Positions 24,964 through 33,867 of a stretch of DNA of 64,000 nucleotides are shown piece by piece (position 1 is the first letter of the stretch; the number at the start of each line of letters is the position of its first letter). Location of the stretch: positions 37,808 through 101,807 of the forward strand of contig JAIQGL010000006.1 in assembly GCA_020072585.1 (NCBI GenBank). The letters are read 5' to 3'. Source of the DNA: Terriglobia bacterium (GTDB lineage Bacteria; Acidobacteriota; Terriglobia; Terriglobales; Acidobacteriaceae). The notes beneath the pieces were generated by a model. The model was given only the letters and a program-made list of their open reading frames with translations. It made no database searches and was not told the DNA's origin. Position numbers and translations under genes: made by a program.

Positions 24964-25503
24964 CCAGGGGTGGTAGCTACCTGGGTCATAGGACATAGCT
25001 TGGCATTCCTCAAGCGTGTAGGGTCGACTCAGTGGAACATTCTGTTCTGACCTCATTACAGCATCGGAAAGCGAACAGTAATTCCTGACCTTCGGGTTCG
25101 CATGAACCGGAGTCGCAGTAATCCAGTAATCCTTATAGGGAGGCTCGGTTGAGCTACTCTGAATGTTGTAGCGATAAAGACGGTCGGCGCACCAGGCTGC
25201 CCCAAGACCGGAGGGGCAAGCGACCTTTGGGTCGACCAAGCACGCGAGCGTCTGGGTTGGATGGCATTGGGAGTAATCTGCCACATCAGGCCCCAGGACT
25301 GCGAGATTTGGAGCATATCCCTGGAGTGGATATGTCGTGGCATAAATGATTTCGCTCGTGTTGAGTGTTCGAACCGTCGAAGCGCCTGGCGTTGGAGGTC
25401 CGCTCATTCGCGATCGCTGCAAATTTGGTATCACGATTGCCATCGCGAGCAAGACACCCATCGCCACCGCTACGCCTATGAATATTCTCTTCCGCTCCGC
25501 CAT
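24943..25503 (-). CDS. Pilin/pseudopilin-like secreted protein
   Basis: 186 residues. A positively charged start and one hydrophobic helix (FIGVAVAMGVLLAMAIVIPN) lead into NLQRSRM, then TVRTLNTSEIIYATTYPLQG and YAPNLAVLGP. This pattern is common in acidobacterial pilin-like proteins. The classic prepilin peptidase site (G before FTLIE) is absent, so processing is doubtful. Four or more cysteines in the C-terminal half suggest disulfides. Its stop codon region is shared with the CIRCE element of the next operon. Confidence 0.65.
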   Translation of the reverse strand: MAERKRIFIGVAVAMGVLLAMAIVIPNLQRSRMSGPPTPGASTVRTLNTSEIIYATTYPLQGYAPNLAVLGPDVADYSQCHPTQTLACLVDPKVACPSGLGAAWCADRLYRYNIQSSSTEPPYKDYWITATPVHANPKVRNYCSLSDAVMRSEQNVPLSRPYTLEECQAMSYDPGSYHPWLALFLP

Positions 25504-25615
25504 GATTTGGTTTTCGATTTTAGAACGCAGAGAGAGCTGGTACGTTGCAGTAAATCAGAAGACAAAGCCAAAGGCTAAGAGCTAAAAGCCAAGAGCCAGT
25601 CGGCCACAGGCCGTC
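25504..25615. other. Word-like degenerate intergenic sequence
   Basis: The stretch repeats near-synonymous words (AAAGCCAAAGGCTAAGAG, CTAAAAGCCAAGAGCC) and ends in a GGCCACAGGCC hairpin. No gene is seen. Confidence 0.4.
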
Positions 25616-26464
25616 CTACTGCACCTGAATCACATCGCCTGGCGCACTGCTGCTCTTTACTTCCGCCAGGCGCATCAGCACCTGTTTGGCGAAATCATAA
25701 AGAGGCTTGGCATGGGGATCGTTCTCGCCCGCCAGCGCAGGCGGCTTGCCTGAATCCCCGCCCTTGCGGATATCAGGATCAAGCGCAATCGAACCCAGGA
25801 ACGGCACGCCGAACTGCTGTGCCGTGCGCTCCACGCCGCCCTTGGAGAAGATATCAATTTCCTGGTGGCAGTGAGGGCAGAGAAAAACACTCATGTTCTC
25901 CACCAGGCCCAGCACATCGACGCGCGCGGTGCGGAACATCTCAATGGCCTTGCGCCCGTCTTGCAGCGAGACATCAGACGGCGTGGATACCACCACCGCG
26001 CCGGTGAGCGGCACGGTCTGAAAGAGTGAAATCACTACATCGCCCGTGCCCGGAGGGAGATCCACCACCAGATAATCCAGCTCTCCCCAGACTACCTGCT
26101 GTAGGAACTGGCGGATAATCTGGTGCAGCATGGGCCCGCGCCATACGATGGGCTTGTCCCCGGGATTGAGAAATCCCACGGAGATGATCTTCACCCCAAA
26201 GTTCTGCAGAGGCTCAATCAGGTTCTCATTCAGCACGCGCGGCTGCTGGTTGGTATGCATCATGAGCGGAACGTTGGGGCCATAAACATCGGCGTCAAGC
26301 AGGCCGGTCTTGTATCCCATATTGGCCAGGGCAACCGCCAAATTCACGGCGATGGTGGTCTTACCCACTCCGCCCTTGCCCGAACCCACTGCAATAATGT
26401 TGTTTACACCCGGCAGCGGGAATGGTCCCTGCTGCTGGGCTCCGTGCTGATGTCCGTGAGCCAC
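25616..26464 (-). CDS. Mrp/NBP35-family Fe-S carrier P-loop ATPase
   Basis: 282 residues. The deviant Walker A is GSGKGGVGKTT (27-37), followed by LLDADVYGPN, LVVDLPPGTGD and a CPHC metal-binding pair in VFLCPHCHQE, the Fe-S ligand in this family. A His/Gln-rich head precedes the ATPase, and the N-terminal MIP18-like domain found in longer Mrp proteins is absent. It probably delivers Fe-S clusters to target proteins. It stands alone with a clear gap on both sides. Confidence 0.93.
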   Translation of the reverse strand: MAHGHQHGAQQQGPFPLPGVNNIIAVGSGKGGVGKTTIAVNLAVALANMGYKTGLLDADVYGPNVPLMMHTNQQPRVLNENLIEPLQNFGVKIISVGFLNPGDKPIVWRGPMLHQIIRQFLQQVVWGELDYLVVDLPPGTGDVVISLFQTVPLTGAVVVSTPSDVSLQDGRKAIEMFRTARVDVLGLVENMSVFLCPHCHQEIDIFSKGGVERTAQQFGVPFLGSIALDPDIRKGGDSGKPPALAGENDPHAKPLYDFAKQVLMRLAEVKSSSAPGDVIQVQ

Positions 26465-26538
26465 AATGAGCCTTTCTGGATGGGGTTAACTCTTGATTAT
26501 ACGGGAAGACGTGGAATCATCCTGTGCCGAACAGAGAC

Positions 26539-27063
26539 TTAGCTCTTCACCGCATTCTTCCGGCCCAGCTCCCACTTCCTGAGCTCTCTGCGCCGTCCTG
26601 CATCCTCATAGCGTCTCTTTTCTTCATCCGTTTCCGTCGCCACCTGGGGTACAGATTTGTGCTTCCCGCGCGTATCCACGGCAACGAACGTCAGATACGC
26701 TGAAGCGACATGCTGCTTGGTCCCGGCAATATAGTTTTCCACCCAGCACTTTACGCCGATCTCCATGGACGTATTGAACGCGCGGTTGACTGAAGATTTC
26801 AAAATCAGCAGGTCTCCGATGTGGACCGGCCGTCGAAAATCAATGTGGTCAATGGATGCCGTGACCACATGACTGTGCGAGTGCCTGTGCGCCGCCAGCG
26901 CTCCAGCAATATCAATAAAGTGCATCAGCCTTCCGCCAAGCAGGTTGCCCAGGGGATTGGCATCATTGGGCAGAACAACCTCCGCCATCTGTGATTGTGA
27001 TTCACTTACGGCCCGCGGCGGCACAATATGGATCGGCGTGTCGTGGCCATCATTCGAATTCAT
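26539..27063 (-). CDS. Hotdog-fold acyl-CoA thioesterase (YciA/BFIT-like)
   Basis: 174 residues. The hotdog core has MAEVVLPNDANPLGNLLGG, then LMHFIDIAGALAAHRHS and VVTASIDHIDFRRPVHIGDL, with the Asp/Asn and helix positions typical of acyl-CoA hydrolases. The C-terminal extension is basic. It hydrolyses acyl-CoA to free acid and CoA in the cytoplasm; chain preference is not predictable. Confidence 0.9.
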   Translation of the reverse strand: MNSNDGHDTPIHIVPPRAVSESQSQMAEVVLPNDANPLGNLLGGRLMHFIDIAGALAAHRHSHSHVVTASIDHIDFRRPVHIGDLLILKSSVNRAFNTSMEIGVKCWVENYIAGTKQHVASAYLTFVAVDTRGKHKSVPQVATETDEEKRRYEDAGRRRELRKWELGRKNAVKS

Positions 27064-27231
27064 AACAAATTCCTTGTGGCAACAAATATGGAACGAGTCA
27101 AGCGGAGGACTCTCTCTTTAAAACATATCAGAAACGTTGAGGAAGTTTTTCAAAAGAAAGGTAAGAGCGCTTAGCAAAAATAGACGGCAGAGAAAGCCAT
27201 CGCTCAGGTGAACGCCGCGCATCGCTCATTG

Positions 27232-27705
27232 CTATACGGGTTTTCGTGGCCGCCGCTCAAGATATACAGCCACGTAGCATTCAGCCTGGCGGCGAAGACA
27301 CGCATCGCGCAAGGGCACTGCCCAGCTCTGTTGTGCACAATCGTATTCCAGGCGTCCGTACTCCACCGGCTCGTGATGGCGCTCGCTCACGTAGTGCAGC
27401 ACGATCCGGGATTCCTCATCCCTGGCTACCGTAAACCGTACACCATCTGCGCCACGTTGTGCCGGCATGCGGCAGCACCCAGTAGCATAGCCAAGGTTGC
27501 AGAAACTGCGCAATTCATCTTCTGACGGAATGACCTCAGTGGCTCCGGCCCGGCAGGTACCCGTAAATCCCGCGCCCAGCGGCAAGCGGGCAGGAAACGC
27601 CCAGCCAAGGGAGATTCTTTCGGTAGGGAAAAAGAAGGGGCAAGCCACGACTTGGCGATAGTAGCGCGGCCAGCCCAGCGAGTAAAGATCAATCCATCGC
27701 TGCAT
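27232..27705 (-). CDS. Cysteine-rich conserved protein of unknown function
   Basis: 157 residues from the ATG at 27705. A TTG at 27765 would add 20 residues but has no better context. The sequence is rich in aromatic residues and cysteine (QVVACPFFFPTERI, FCNLGYATGCCRMPAQ, YDCAQQSWAVPLRDACL). Spaced Cys residues could bind metal. Family not recognised. It is convergent with nothing nearby and divergent from the TPR gene. Confidence 0.55.
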   Translation of the reverse strand: MQRWIDLYSLGWPRYYRQVVACPFFFPTERISLGWAFPARLPLGAGFTGTCRAGATEVIPSEDELRSFCNLGYATGCCRMPAQRGADGVRFTVARDEESRIVLHYVSERHHEPVEYGRLEYDCAQQSWAVPLRDACLRRQAECYVAVYLERRPRKPV

Positions 27706-27791
27706 TCTGTGGAAATCCGGGGAACAGCATTGGTTGGGCAACAAAGGCGTTCCGGCAAGGTGCAACCCTTTTCCTGTGGTAGATTTCTCTT

Positions 27792-28112
27792 ATGCCTGAG
27801 CCCAGCCGGCTGGAAATGCTCACCCAATTCCTGGAACAGAACCCGAGCGATGCCTTTGCCCGCTATGGACTTGCCATGGAGTATTCCAACGCCGGACAGA
27901 CGGAACAGGCCCTGGCTGAGTTCAAGAAGCTCCTCGAACTTCATCCGGACTATACGAACGGCTATTTCATGGCCGCGCAGGCCCTGGAACGCTCCGGACG
28001 CACGCCTGAGGCAAAGAAAATGCTGGAGAGCGGCGTGGAAGCAGCCCGCCGGACCGGCAACAAGCACGCCCTCTCGGAGATGACGGGGATGTTGGAAGAA
28101 CTTTCTTCTTAA
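27792..28112 (+). CDS. Small tetratricopeptide-repeat protein
   Basis: 106 residues with about two and a half TPR units (AFARYGLAMEYSNAGQTEQA, then NGYFMAAQALERSGRTPEA, then NKHALSEM). There is no signal peptide. A TAGATT hexamer six bases before the ATG, with no Shine-Dalgarno sequence, suggests leaderless translation. Probably a protein-interaction scaffold; partner unknown. Confidence 0.8.
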   Translation: MPEPSRLEMLTQFLEQNPSDAFARYGLAMEYSNAGQTEQALAEFKKLLELHPDYTNGYFMAAQALERSGRTPEAKKMLESGVEAARRTGNKHALSEMTGMLEELSS

Positions 28113-28115
28113 CAT

Positions 28116-28137
28116 TTCGAGCGAAGCGAGAAACCCT
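28116..28137 (+). repeat. TCCCGA-family repeat after the TPR gene stop
   Basis: TTCGAGCGAAGCGAGAAACCCT, four bases after the stop, oriented with the gene and facing an inverted copy at 28225-28264. Confidence 0.65.
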
Positions 28138-28224
28138 ATCACTACAAAACCGCTACAAGTTCAGCCACAAATTGATTGCGGTCACTAAGTTCTCATTCTT
28201 GACTTTGAGAGCATGCTGGCTATA

Positions 28225-28264
28225 GAGCTCCCTCACCCTTCGAGAAGCTCAGGGTTCGGGATTT
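28225..28264 (-). repeat. TCCCGA-family repeat after the SDR gene stop
   Basis: A longer variant carrying an inner hairpin (CCCTTCGAGAAGCTCAGGG) between GAGCTCCCTC and TTCGGGATT. It lies 10 bases beyond the SDR stop and points with that gene. Confidence 0.65.
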
Positions 28265-28274
28265 CAAAAAAAAG

Positions 28275-29093
28275 CTATTTTTTCGCCGCGTCCGCCATTA
28301 CCTGTGAGGTCGGCTTCAACCTCTTGCGGATGGTTCGTTCCACCATCGATGGCGAAGTCTGATACAGCTTGATGAACCATTTGTAAAACCTGGGCACAAT
28401 CACTTCCCGCTTGCGCTTGAGCAGGCCCTGCAACGTGGCATCGGCCACCACGTCCGGCGTAACCGCGTATTTTACTGACGACCCCACGCGCTGCGGGTTC
28501 TTGCCCTTGGTCATGTTCTTCACAAAGTCCGTAGCAATATAGCCAGGGCAAACCGTCAGCACATTAATGTTGTGCCGCAGCAGCTCCATGCGCGCAGCCT
28601 TGCCAATGGCGTTCATGGCATGCTTGGTGGCAGCATAGCCCGACATATAAGGCGTGGAGATATGCCCGGAGACGGATGAAATGTTCACGATGTCCCCGCC
28701 GCCCTGCTGCCGCATGACCGGGACCACAGCCTGCATGCACTCAACGGCGCCGAACAAATTCGTGTCAAACATACGCCGGAACTCGGCCATGTCCATATCG
28801 GCAACGCCGTCATTCAACCCAAAGCCGGCATTGTTTACAAAAATATCGATACGTCCAAACTTATCGACCGTAGCTTTCATCAGCGCGTCCACCTGGTCGC
28901 GCCGGCTCACGTCACAAGCGACGCTCAGGGTCTTTGCGCCGCCGCCAATGCGTTGCTCGGCCGCCTGGGTGCGCGCCAGATCGCGCGAGCACAACACAAC
29001 TTTGGCGCCTTCCTGTAAAAACAATTTTGCAATTGCCTCCCCAATCCCCATGGAAGCGCCGGTAATCACAGCCACTTTGCCTTCAAGCTTCAT
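28275..29093 (-). CDS. Short-chain dehydrogenase/reductase
   Basis: 272 residues. The NAD(P)-binding TGASMGIGEA lies near the N-terminus, then NNAGFGLND, the catalytic Ser in NISSVSG and YAATKHA (Tyr and Lys). The basic residue after the Rossmann glycine motif (CSRDLAR) suggests NADP(H). The C-terminal 40 residues are basic (KRKREVIVPRFYKWFIKLYQ), a feature of membrane-associated SDRs. Substrate unknown. Confidence 0.9.
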   Translation of the reverse strand: MKLEGKVAVITGASMGIGEAIAKLFLQEGAKVVLCSRDLARTQAAEQRIGGGAKTLSVACDVSRRDQVDALMKATVDKFGRIDIFVNNAGFGLNDGVADMDMAEFRRMFDTNLFGAVECMQAVVPVMRQQGGGDIVNISSVSGHISTPYMSGYAATKHAMNAIGKAARMELLRHNINVLTVCPGYIATDFVKNMTKGKNPQRVGSSVKYAVTPDVVADATLQGLLKRKREVIVPRFYKWFIKLYQTSPSMVERTIRKRLKPTSQVMADAAKK

Positions 29094-29227
29094 GGCAGCT
29101 TTGTAGTTTGTTAAGCACGGCTAAGTCAAGTTCCCCGAAAAAAATATCTCTCGTCTTTCATGTCTGTTTTCCGATCACCCGAATCGCTCGATCACGTGCG
29201 ATCGACCGATCTTCAATGTTATGGTTG

Positions 29228-29240
29228 TAAAATAGTCTGT
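29228..29240 (+). promoter_or_regulatory. -10 element of a probable leaderless transcript
   Basis: TAAAAT at 29228-29233 ends five bases before the GTG start at 29239. No Shine-Dalgarno sequence is present, so transcription would begin at or near the start codon. The -35 region is not consensus. Confidence 0.4.
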
Positions 29241-29841
29241 GCCCTTGCTTCCGTTATTCCCGCTCGAAATCGTGCTCTTCCCCGGCGCTCCGCTGCCTCT
29301 GCATATCTTTGAACCTCGCTATAAAGAGATGATTGGCGAGTGTCTTTTGCAGAACCGGCCGTTTGGCATGGTCCGGGTGAAGGAGAACGCGCTATCTGTC
29401 ATCGGCTGTTCCGCAAGCATCGTCAGTGTGATCAAAAAATATGACGATGGACGGCTTGATATTGCGGCTGAGGGCGCGCAGCGATTTGAGATCAAACAAG
29501 TCAACCAGGAGCGCTCTTTCCTTCAGGGCGATGTTACGTACTTTGAAGACGAGCCTTCCGTACCCGGCAAGGGCGCCAGGGATGCCGTGGTCCAGTTACA
29601 CCAGCAGCTCTTTGAAGTCCTGGGCCAGCATGTTGAGATTGAGCCCGACATTTCGCCGCTCTCATTTCACCTGGCGCAGGAGCTGCCCGTGGACCTGGAC
29701 TTCAAGCAGGCTTTGCTGGAAATGAAGTCGGAAGCAGAGCGGATTGAAACCCTCACCGAGTACTATCGCGCCACCATTCCCAAAATAGAAATGACCATGC
29801 GCGCCCGCCAGCGCGCCAGCGGCAATGGACATGTGCATTGA
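29239..29841 (+). CDS. Lon N-terminal (LonN) domain protein
   Basis: 200 residues from GTG. The whole protein is the Lon substrate-binding fold without ATPase or protease: LPLFPLEIVLFPGAPLPLHI, then FEPRYKEMIGECL, then AAEGAQRFEI. A helical tail (LDFKQALLEMKSEAERIETL) completes the domain. Stand-alone LonN proteins are common and of unclear role; they may bind substrates or, like the cereblon fold, small ligands. Confidence 0.9.
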   Translation: MPLLPLFPLEIVLFPGAPLPLHIFEPRYKEMIGECLLQNRPFGMVRVKENALSVIGCSASIVSVIKKYDDGRLDIAAEGAQRFEIKQVNQERSFLQGDVTYFEDEPSVPGKGARDAVVQLHQQLFEVLGQHVEIEPDISPLSFHLAQELPVDLDFKQALLEMKSEAERIETLTEYYRATIPKIEMTMRARQRASGNGHVH

Positions 29842-29884
29842 TCTTTACTTGCACGGCGTATAATTCCGTACAGAGGCCCCCTTC

Positions 29885-31378
29885 ATGAATCTTCCCCGTA
29901 CTCTGGGCGAGCTCAAGAAAAGTTCTTTCTCTGAGCAAAGGCTGCGTACCCGCAGGGTCAAAGACGAGCTCCGCGAAAATCTGATTACCCGGCTGCGCGG
30001 CGGCGAAACCATTTTTCCCGGCATTATTGGCTATGAAGACACGGTTGTTCCGCAACTGGTGAATGCCGTGCTCTCACGGCATAACTTTATTCTGCTTGGC
30101 CTGCGCGGACAGGCCAAGAGCCGGATTCTGCGCGCACTTACGACCCTGCTTGATCCGCAAATACCGTATGTCGCCGGCTGCGAGATCCGCGACAATCCAT
30201 ATGACCCGATCTGCAAGCGCTGCCGCGAGTTGCTTGCACGTGAAGGCGACAACACACCCATTGCCTATCTCACGCGGGATGATCGCTACGTGGAAAAACT
30301 GGCCACGCCGGATGTGACCATCGCTGACCTGATCGGAGACGTGGACCCCATCAAGGCCGCGCGCGGCGGGCATGACCTTTCCAGCGAAATGACCGTGCAT
30401 TACGGCCTGCTGCCCCGCGCCAACCGCGGCCTCTTTGCCATTAACGAACTGCCTGACCTGGCGGGAAAAATTCAGGTTGGCCTCTTCAACATCATGCAGG
30501 AAGGCGATGTCCAGATCAAAGGTTATCCGCTGCGCCTGCCACTGGACGTGGCGCTTGTGTTCACGGCGAACCCTGAAGATTACACGGCCCGCGGCAAGAT
30601 CGTTACTCCGCTCAAAGACCGCATTGGCTCGGAAATTCGCACGCACTATCCCGGTACACTGGAAGAAGGGATCAACATTACGGAGCAGGAAGCATGGCTG
30701 CATCGCGATGGCCTGGAGTTGCATGTGCCAAAGTACGTCCGCGAAGTGGTGGAGCGTGTCGCTTTCCTTGCCCGCGAGGACAAGAAGATTGACAAGCGCT
30801 CAGGCGTGAGCCAGCGCTTGCCCATTAGCGTGCTGGAAAACGTGATTTCAAACGCTGAGCGGCGTGCCGTGCGCAGCGGAGAAAAGATGATCGTGCCGCG
30901 CATTGGGGACGTTTACGCCGCGCTGCCTTCAATCACCGGCAAGCTCGAACTGGAATATGAAGGCGAGATGCGCGGAGCCGATACCGTGGCCCGCGAGTTG
31001 ATCCGTATGGCTGTCGCCAAGACCTACGACACTTATTTCAAAGACCTGAATATGCAACAGGTGGTGCAGTGGTTTGAGCTTGGCGGCGAGATCAAGCTCT
31101 CTGACACGGCCAGCGCGCAGGAGGTACTGGACGGCCTGAGGAACATTCAAGGGCTCACGGAAAAGCTGGCGCCCGTGGGCGTGAAATCGAAAGAGGCACC
31201 TGAGGTGCTGGTTTCGGCTGCGGAGTTCGTGCTGGAAGGATTGCACGCGCATCGCAGAATCGGAAGAACAGAAGAACGCGTTTTCGGTGCAGAAAAACAA
31301 CCGAAAAAACATGAACGTCCGTTTGAACGGGGTGACGACGAGCCGCCCCCGTTAAGGAATCGACGGCCGTATAACTGA
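29885..31378 (+). CDS. Mg-chelatase-like AAA+ ATPase (MoxR/ChlI type)
   Basis: 497 residues. Walker A is LLGLRGQAKSR (about 70-80). Walker B reads LFAINELPDL, with Asn where most relatives have Asp. FTANPEDYTARGKI is sensor 1, followed by RLPISVLENVISNAERRA. A CxxC pair (CKRC, 110-113) precedes the core. Its partner, the von Willebrand A gene, follows after an intervening GIY-YIG gene. AAA/VWA pairs of this kind insert metals or remodel proteins; no tetrapyrrole genes are nearby, so chelatase activity proper is unlikely. Confidence 0.88.
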   Translation: MNLPRTLGELKKSSFSEQRLRTRRVKDELRENLITRLRGGETIFPGIIGYEDTVVPQLVNAVLSRHNFILLGLRGQAKSRILRALTTLLDPQIPYVAGCEIRDNPYDPICKRCRELLAREGDNTPIAYLTRDDRYVEKLATPDVTIADLIGDVDPIKAARGGHDLSSEMTVHYGLLPRANRGLFAINELPDLAGKIQVGLFNIMQEGDVQIKGYPLRLPLDVALVFTANPEDYTARGKIVTPLKDRIGSEIRTHYPGTLEEGINITEQEAWLHRDGLELHVPKYVREVVERVAFLAREDKKIDKRSGVSQRLPISVLENVISNAERRAVRSGEKMIVPRIGDVYAALPSITGKLELEYEGEMRGADTVARELIRMAVAKTYDTYFKDLNMQQVVQWFELGGEIKLSDTASAQEVLDGLRNIQGLTEKLAPVGVKSKEAPEVLVSAAEFVLEGLHAHRRIGRTEERVFGAEKQPKKHERPFERGDDEPPPLRNRRPYN

Positions 31379-31386
31379 GTTTCTGG

Positions 31387-31410
31387 TCCCGAACGAAGTG
31401 AGGGATCCCT
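31387..31410 (+). repeat. TCCCGA-family repeat after the AAA gene stop
   Basis: TCCCGAACGAAGTGAGGGATCCCT, eight bases after the stop, inverted relative to the copy at 31762-31785. The two bracket the GIY-YIG gene. Confidence 0.75.
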
Positions 31411-31441
31411 ATTGAATAAATAGACGCGTAAGGAATCGCAA

Positions 31442-31741
31442 TTGTTTTTTGTTTACATCCTGGCAAGCCTAAGCGGCACGCTATATGTGGGATTAATCGA
31501 TGACTTGCGGCGTCGGGTAGAAGAACACAAGCTCGGCCTTGTGGATAGTTTCACAAAGAAATACCACGTGAACCGTTTAATGTACTACGAGACATTTCAC
31601 GATTCGAAAATTGCGGAGAATCGCGAGCTACAGATTAAGAAATGGCGGGAAAAGAAGATAGCACTATTCGCCAATTCGAATCCACGTTGGGAGGATTTGA
31701 GCAAACAACTGTCGGGTTCTTACAAAGACGTGTTGATGTAA
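31442..31741 (+). CDS. Single-domain GIY-YIG nuclease-like protein
   Basis: 99 residues from a TTG start with an AAGGA site. The GIY-YIG fold is recognisable: VYILASLSGTLYVGLIDDL (first Tyr and YVG in place of the second motif), RRRVEEHKLG (catalytic Arg region), LMYYETFHDSKIAENRELQI (Glu) and WREKKIALFANSNP. This is the small UPF0213-like branch that occurs as scattered stand-alone genes. It interrupts an AAA/VWA gene pair and is flanked by inverted repeats, so it may be recently inserted or mobile. Confidence 0.85.
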   Translation: MFFVYILASLSGTLYVGLIDDLRRRVEEHKLGLVDSFTKKYHVNRLMYYETFHDSKIAENRELQIKKWREKKIALFANSNPRWEDLSKQLSGSYKDVLM

Positions 31742-31761
31742 TTTAAGCCAGTCGTACAAAT

Positions 31762-31785
31762 AGGGTTCCCTCGCTACGCTCGGGA
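31762..31785 (-). repeat. TCCCGA-family repeat upstream of the VWA gene
   Basis: On the minus strand TCCCGAGCGTAGCGAGGGAACCCT. It is the only copy not oriented with the gene it follows, and the inverted partner of 31387-31410. Confidence 0.75.
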
Positions 31786-31795
31786 TAAAAAACGA

Positions 31796-33034
31796 ATGAA
31801 GTACACCAAATACTCCAAATACGTTGCCGACCTCGCGGATGAGATGAGCATGGAAGATCTGCTCAGCGCCCTATCTGACTACATGCTTGAGTCGGGGTTT
31901 CAGAGCGATTCCATGTACTTTCAGCAACTGGATGAGCACTCGCTCGACGCGTTGCGCCAGGCCATTCAGCAGGCGCTGGAGATGGGCGACTTCCTGGATG
32001 AAGAAATGCGTGAACGCCTGGAGCAAATGCAGGCCGACGGCACCATGGATGAATTGATCGAGCGGCTCATCGAGCGTATGCAGCAGGAAGAACTAATCTC
32101 CGTGGACCAGCCGCATGATCCCTCGCGCCCCTCGACCACTCCCGGCCAGACTGGCGAAGCCCAGACGGAAGCGCGGTTTGAAATCACTGACAAGAGCCTG
32201 GACTTCCTCGGCTTCAAAACCTTGCGCGATCTTCTCGGCTCGCTGGGCCGCTCCAGCTTCGGGCGGCATGACACGCGTGACCTGGCTACCGGCATCGAGT
32301 CCAGCGGCGCCTCCAAGCCGTATGAGTTCGGCGACACGATGAATCTGGACATCACCGAGACGCTCTCTTCGGCCATCCAGCGCGAGGGACTGCATCTGCC
32401 GCTGAATATTGAATACTCTGATCTTCAGGTGCACCAGTGTGAGTATCAGTCGTCGTGCGCCACGGTCGTGATGCTGGACTGCTCGCACAGCATGATCCTC
32501 TATGGTGAAGACCGCTTTACTCCGGCCAAGAAAGTGGCCATGGCGCTTTCCCACCTTATCCGTACACAGTATCCGGGCGACTCGCTTTCATTGGTTCTGT
32601 TTCACGATTCGGCTGAAGAGATGCCGATCTCGCAACTGGCGCGCGTAAAAGTGGGGCCGTATTACACCAACACACGTGAAGGGCTGCGGCTGGCCCAGCG
32701 CATTCTGCAACGCCAGCGCAAAGACATGAAACAGATCGTGATGATTACTGACGGCAAGCCCTCAGCGCTCACGCTGGAAGACGGCAGGATTTACAAGAAT
32801 GCTTTTGGGCTCGATCCGCTGGTCGTCAGCCAGACGCTGGAAGAAGTCTCTCGCTGCAAGCGCGCTGGCATCATGATCAACACCTTCATGCTGGCTTCCG
32901 ACTACGGTCTGGTCCAGTTTGTGCAGAAGGTCACGGCCATGTGCAAAGGCAAAGCGTATTTCACTACTCCACAAAATTTAGGCCAGTATCTGCTGATGGA
33001 TTACATGTCACGGAAGATGAAGACGATTCACTGA
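31796..33034 (+). CDS. Von Willebrand factor A domain protein (AAA partner)
   Basis: 412 residues. The N-terminal 130 residues are helical and acidic ([19 protein letters not shown], then [17 protein letters not shown]). The VWA domain occupies about 220-410 with an intact metal site: DCSHSM (228-233), the TDGKPSALT segment and a conserved Thr in YYTNTREG. There is no signal peptide. It probably acts with the upstream AAA ATPase as a BchD-like adaptor. Confidence 0.9.
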   Translation: MKYTKYSKYVADLADEMSMEDLLSALSDYMLESGFQSDSMYFQQLDEHSLDALRQAIQQALEMGDFLDEEMRERLEQMQADGTMDELIERLIERMQQEELISVDQPHDPSRPSTTPGQTGEAQTEARFEITDKSLDFLGFKTLRDLLGSLGRSSFGRHDTRDLATGIESSGASKPYEFGDTMNLDITETLSSAIQREGLHLPLNIEYSDLQVHQCEYQSSCATVVMLDCSHSMILYGEDRFTPAKKVAMALSHLIRTQYPGDSLSLVLFHDSAEEMPISQLARVKVGPYYTNTREGLRLAQRILQRQRKDMKQIVMITDGKPSALTLEDGRIYKNAFGLDPLVVSQTLEEVSRCKRAGIMINTFMLASDYGLVQFVQKVTAMCKGKAYFTTPQNLGQYLLMDYMSRKMKTIH

Positions 33035-33070
33035 TCGTCGCCCGCCGAAACTGGGCTGCGCTGTCGGTTC

Positions 33071-33715
33071 TTATTCAAAATCCCCATCCGCCTTCTTGCT
33101 TCCCACCGTTTCATGGACCACATCTTTCACCATCTGACGGCGGAACTTGTCTGCCTGGCGGGTGGCCAGCACACGGACGCGGCGGGCCGGCAGCGTGACC
33201 GGCTCGACCTTCTCAAACCGTCCTCGTTCCACTGCTACGTCAAAGCGGAACCAGTCACTGCGGTAGAGACGCCCAGCGGCATAGAAGCTGACAGAGGCGG
33301 CAATTGTGCCCTCAAAATCTTTTCCCGTGATGGCAAGAATGCGTTCGCCGATGTGCTGCGTCCACGTATTGCCGCCAACCAGTGGATCGTTGAGGTACTG
33401 GCGCTCAAAGGGCATGGCATGCGTCATGGTGCGCAGTTGCACCAGCTGCAGGAGCACGGAAGAGCGCGCCAGATTGGTAATCACGATCTTGGCATCGGCG
33501 GTGGAGGCGCGTTCCAGGCGCACATGCAGTTCCGGCGCCCATTCGCGTTCAAACTGCTCGCGTGAAAGCTCCAGCCCGCGGTCGGCTGCCTTGGCATAGC
33601 GCAGCGTGGCCCGCGCCAGCACCACGCTCAGGATCGTGGTAACGATAGTTGCGGCCACGGGGATATATTCCAGCAAGGTGGAAAACGGCACACGACCGAT
33701 GATTACCATGAGCAT
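33071..33715 (-). CDS. Membrane-anchored protein of unknown function
   Basis: 214 residues with one N-terminal membrane helix (LLEYIPVAATIVTTILSVVLA), a short coiled segment (RYAKAADRGLELSREQFERE) and a cytoplasmic beta-rich domain (APELHVRLER, then IVITNLARSSVLLQLV). The C-terminus is basic. Related proteins in other bacteria are uncharacterised. A second ATG at 33709 is an alternative start. Confidence 0.65.
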   Translation of the reverse strand: MLMVIIGRVPFSTLLEYIPVAATIVTTILSVVLARATLRYAKAADRGLELSREQFEREWAPELHVRLERASTADAKIVITNLARSSVLLQLVQLRTMTHAMPFERQYLNDPLVGGNTWTQHIGERILAITGKDFEGTIAASVSFYAAGRLYRSDWFRFDVAVERGRFEKVEPVTLPARRVRVLATRQADKFRRQMVKDVVHETVGSKKADGDFE

Positions 33716-33786
33716 TGGAGCTCAAGCTTACCGGGATACGCGGGTTTCCCCGAGATGCGAGACGTCTTGGGGCTTTGGTAACGGCA

Positions 33787-33831
33787 AGAAAAAAGGCAGG
33801 TAAGTGCTTGAAACAGAATGAGGAGCCTGCC
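33787..33831 (-). terminator. Possible terminator of the CDGSH gene
   Basis: On the minus strand GGCAGG can pair with CCTGCC around a 25-base loop, followed by six T. A competing hairpin (AGGAGCC with GGCTCCT, 33821-33838) next to a run of ten A on the plus strand is also present. Confidence 0.35.
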
Positions 33832-33867
33832 GGCTCCTAAAAAAAAAATCCTGCATGTGGGATGCGG

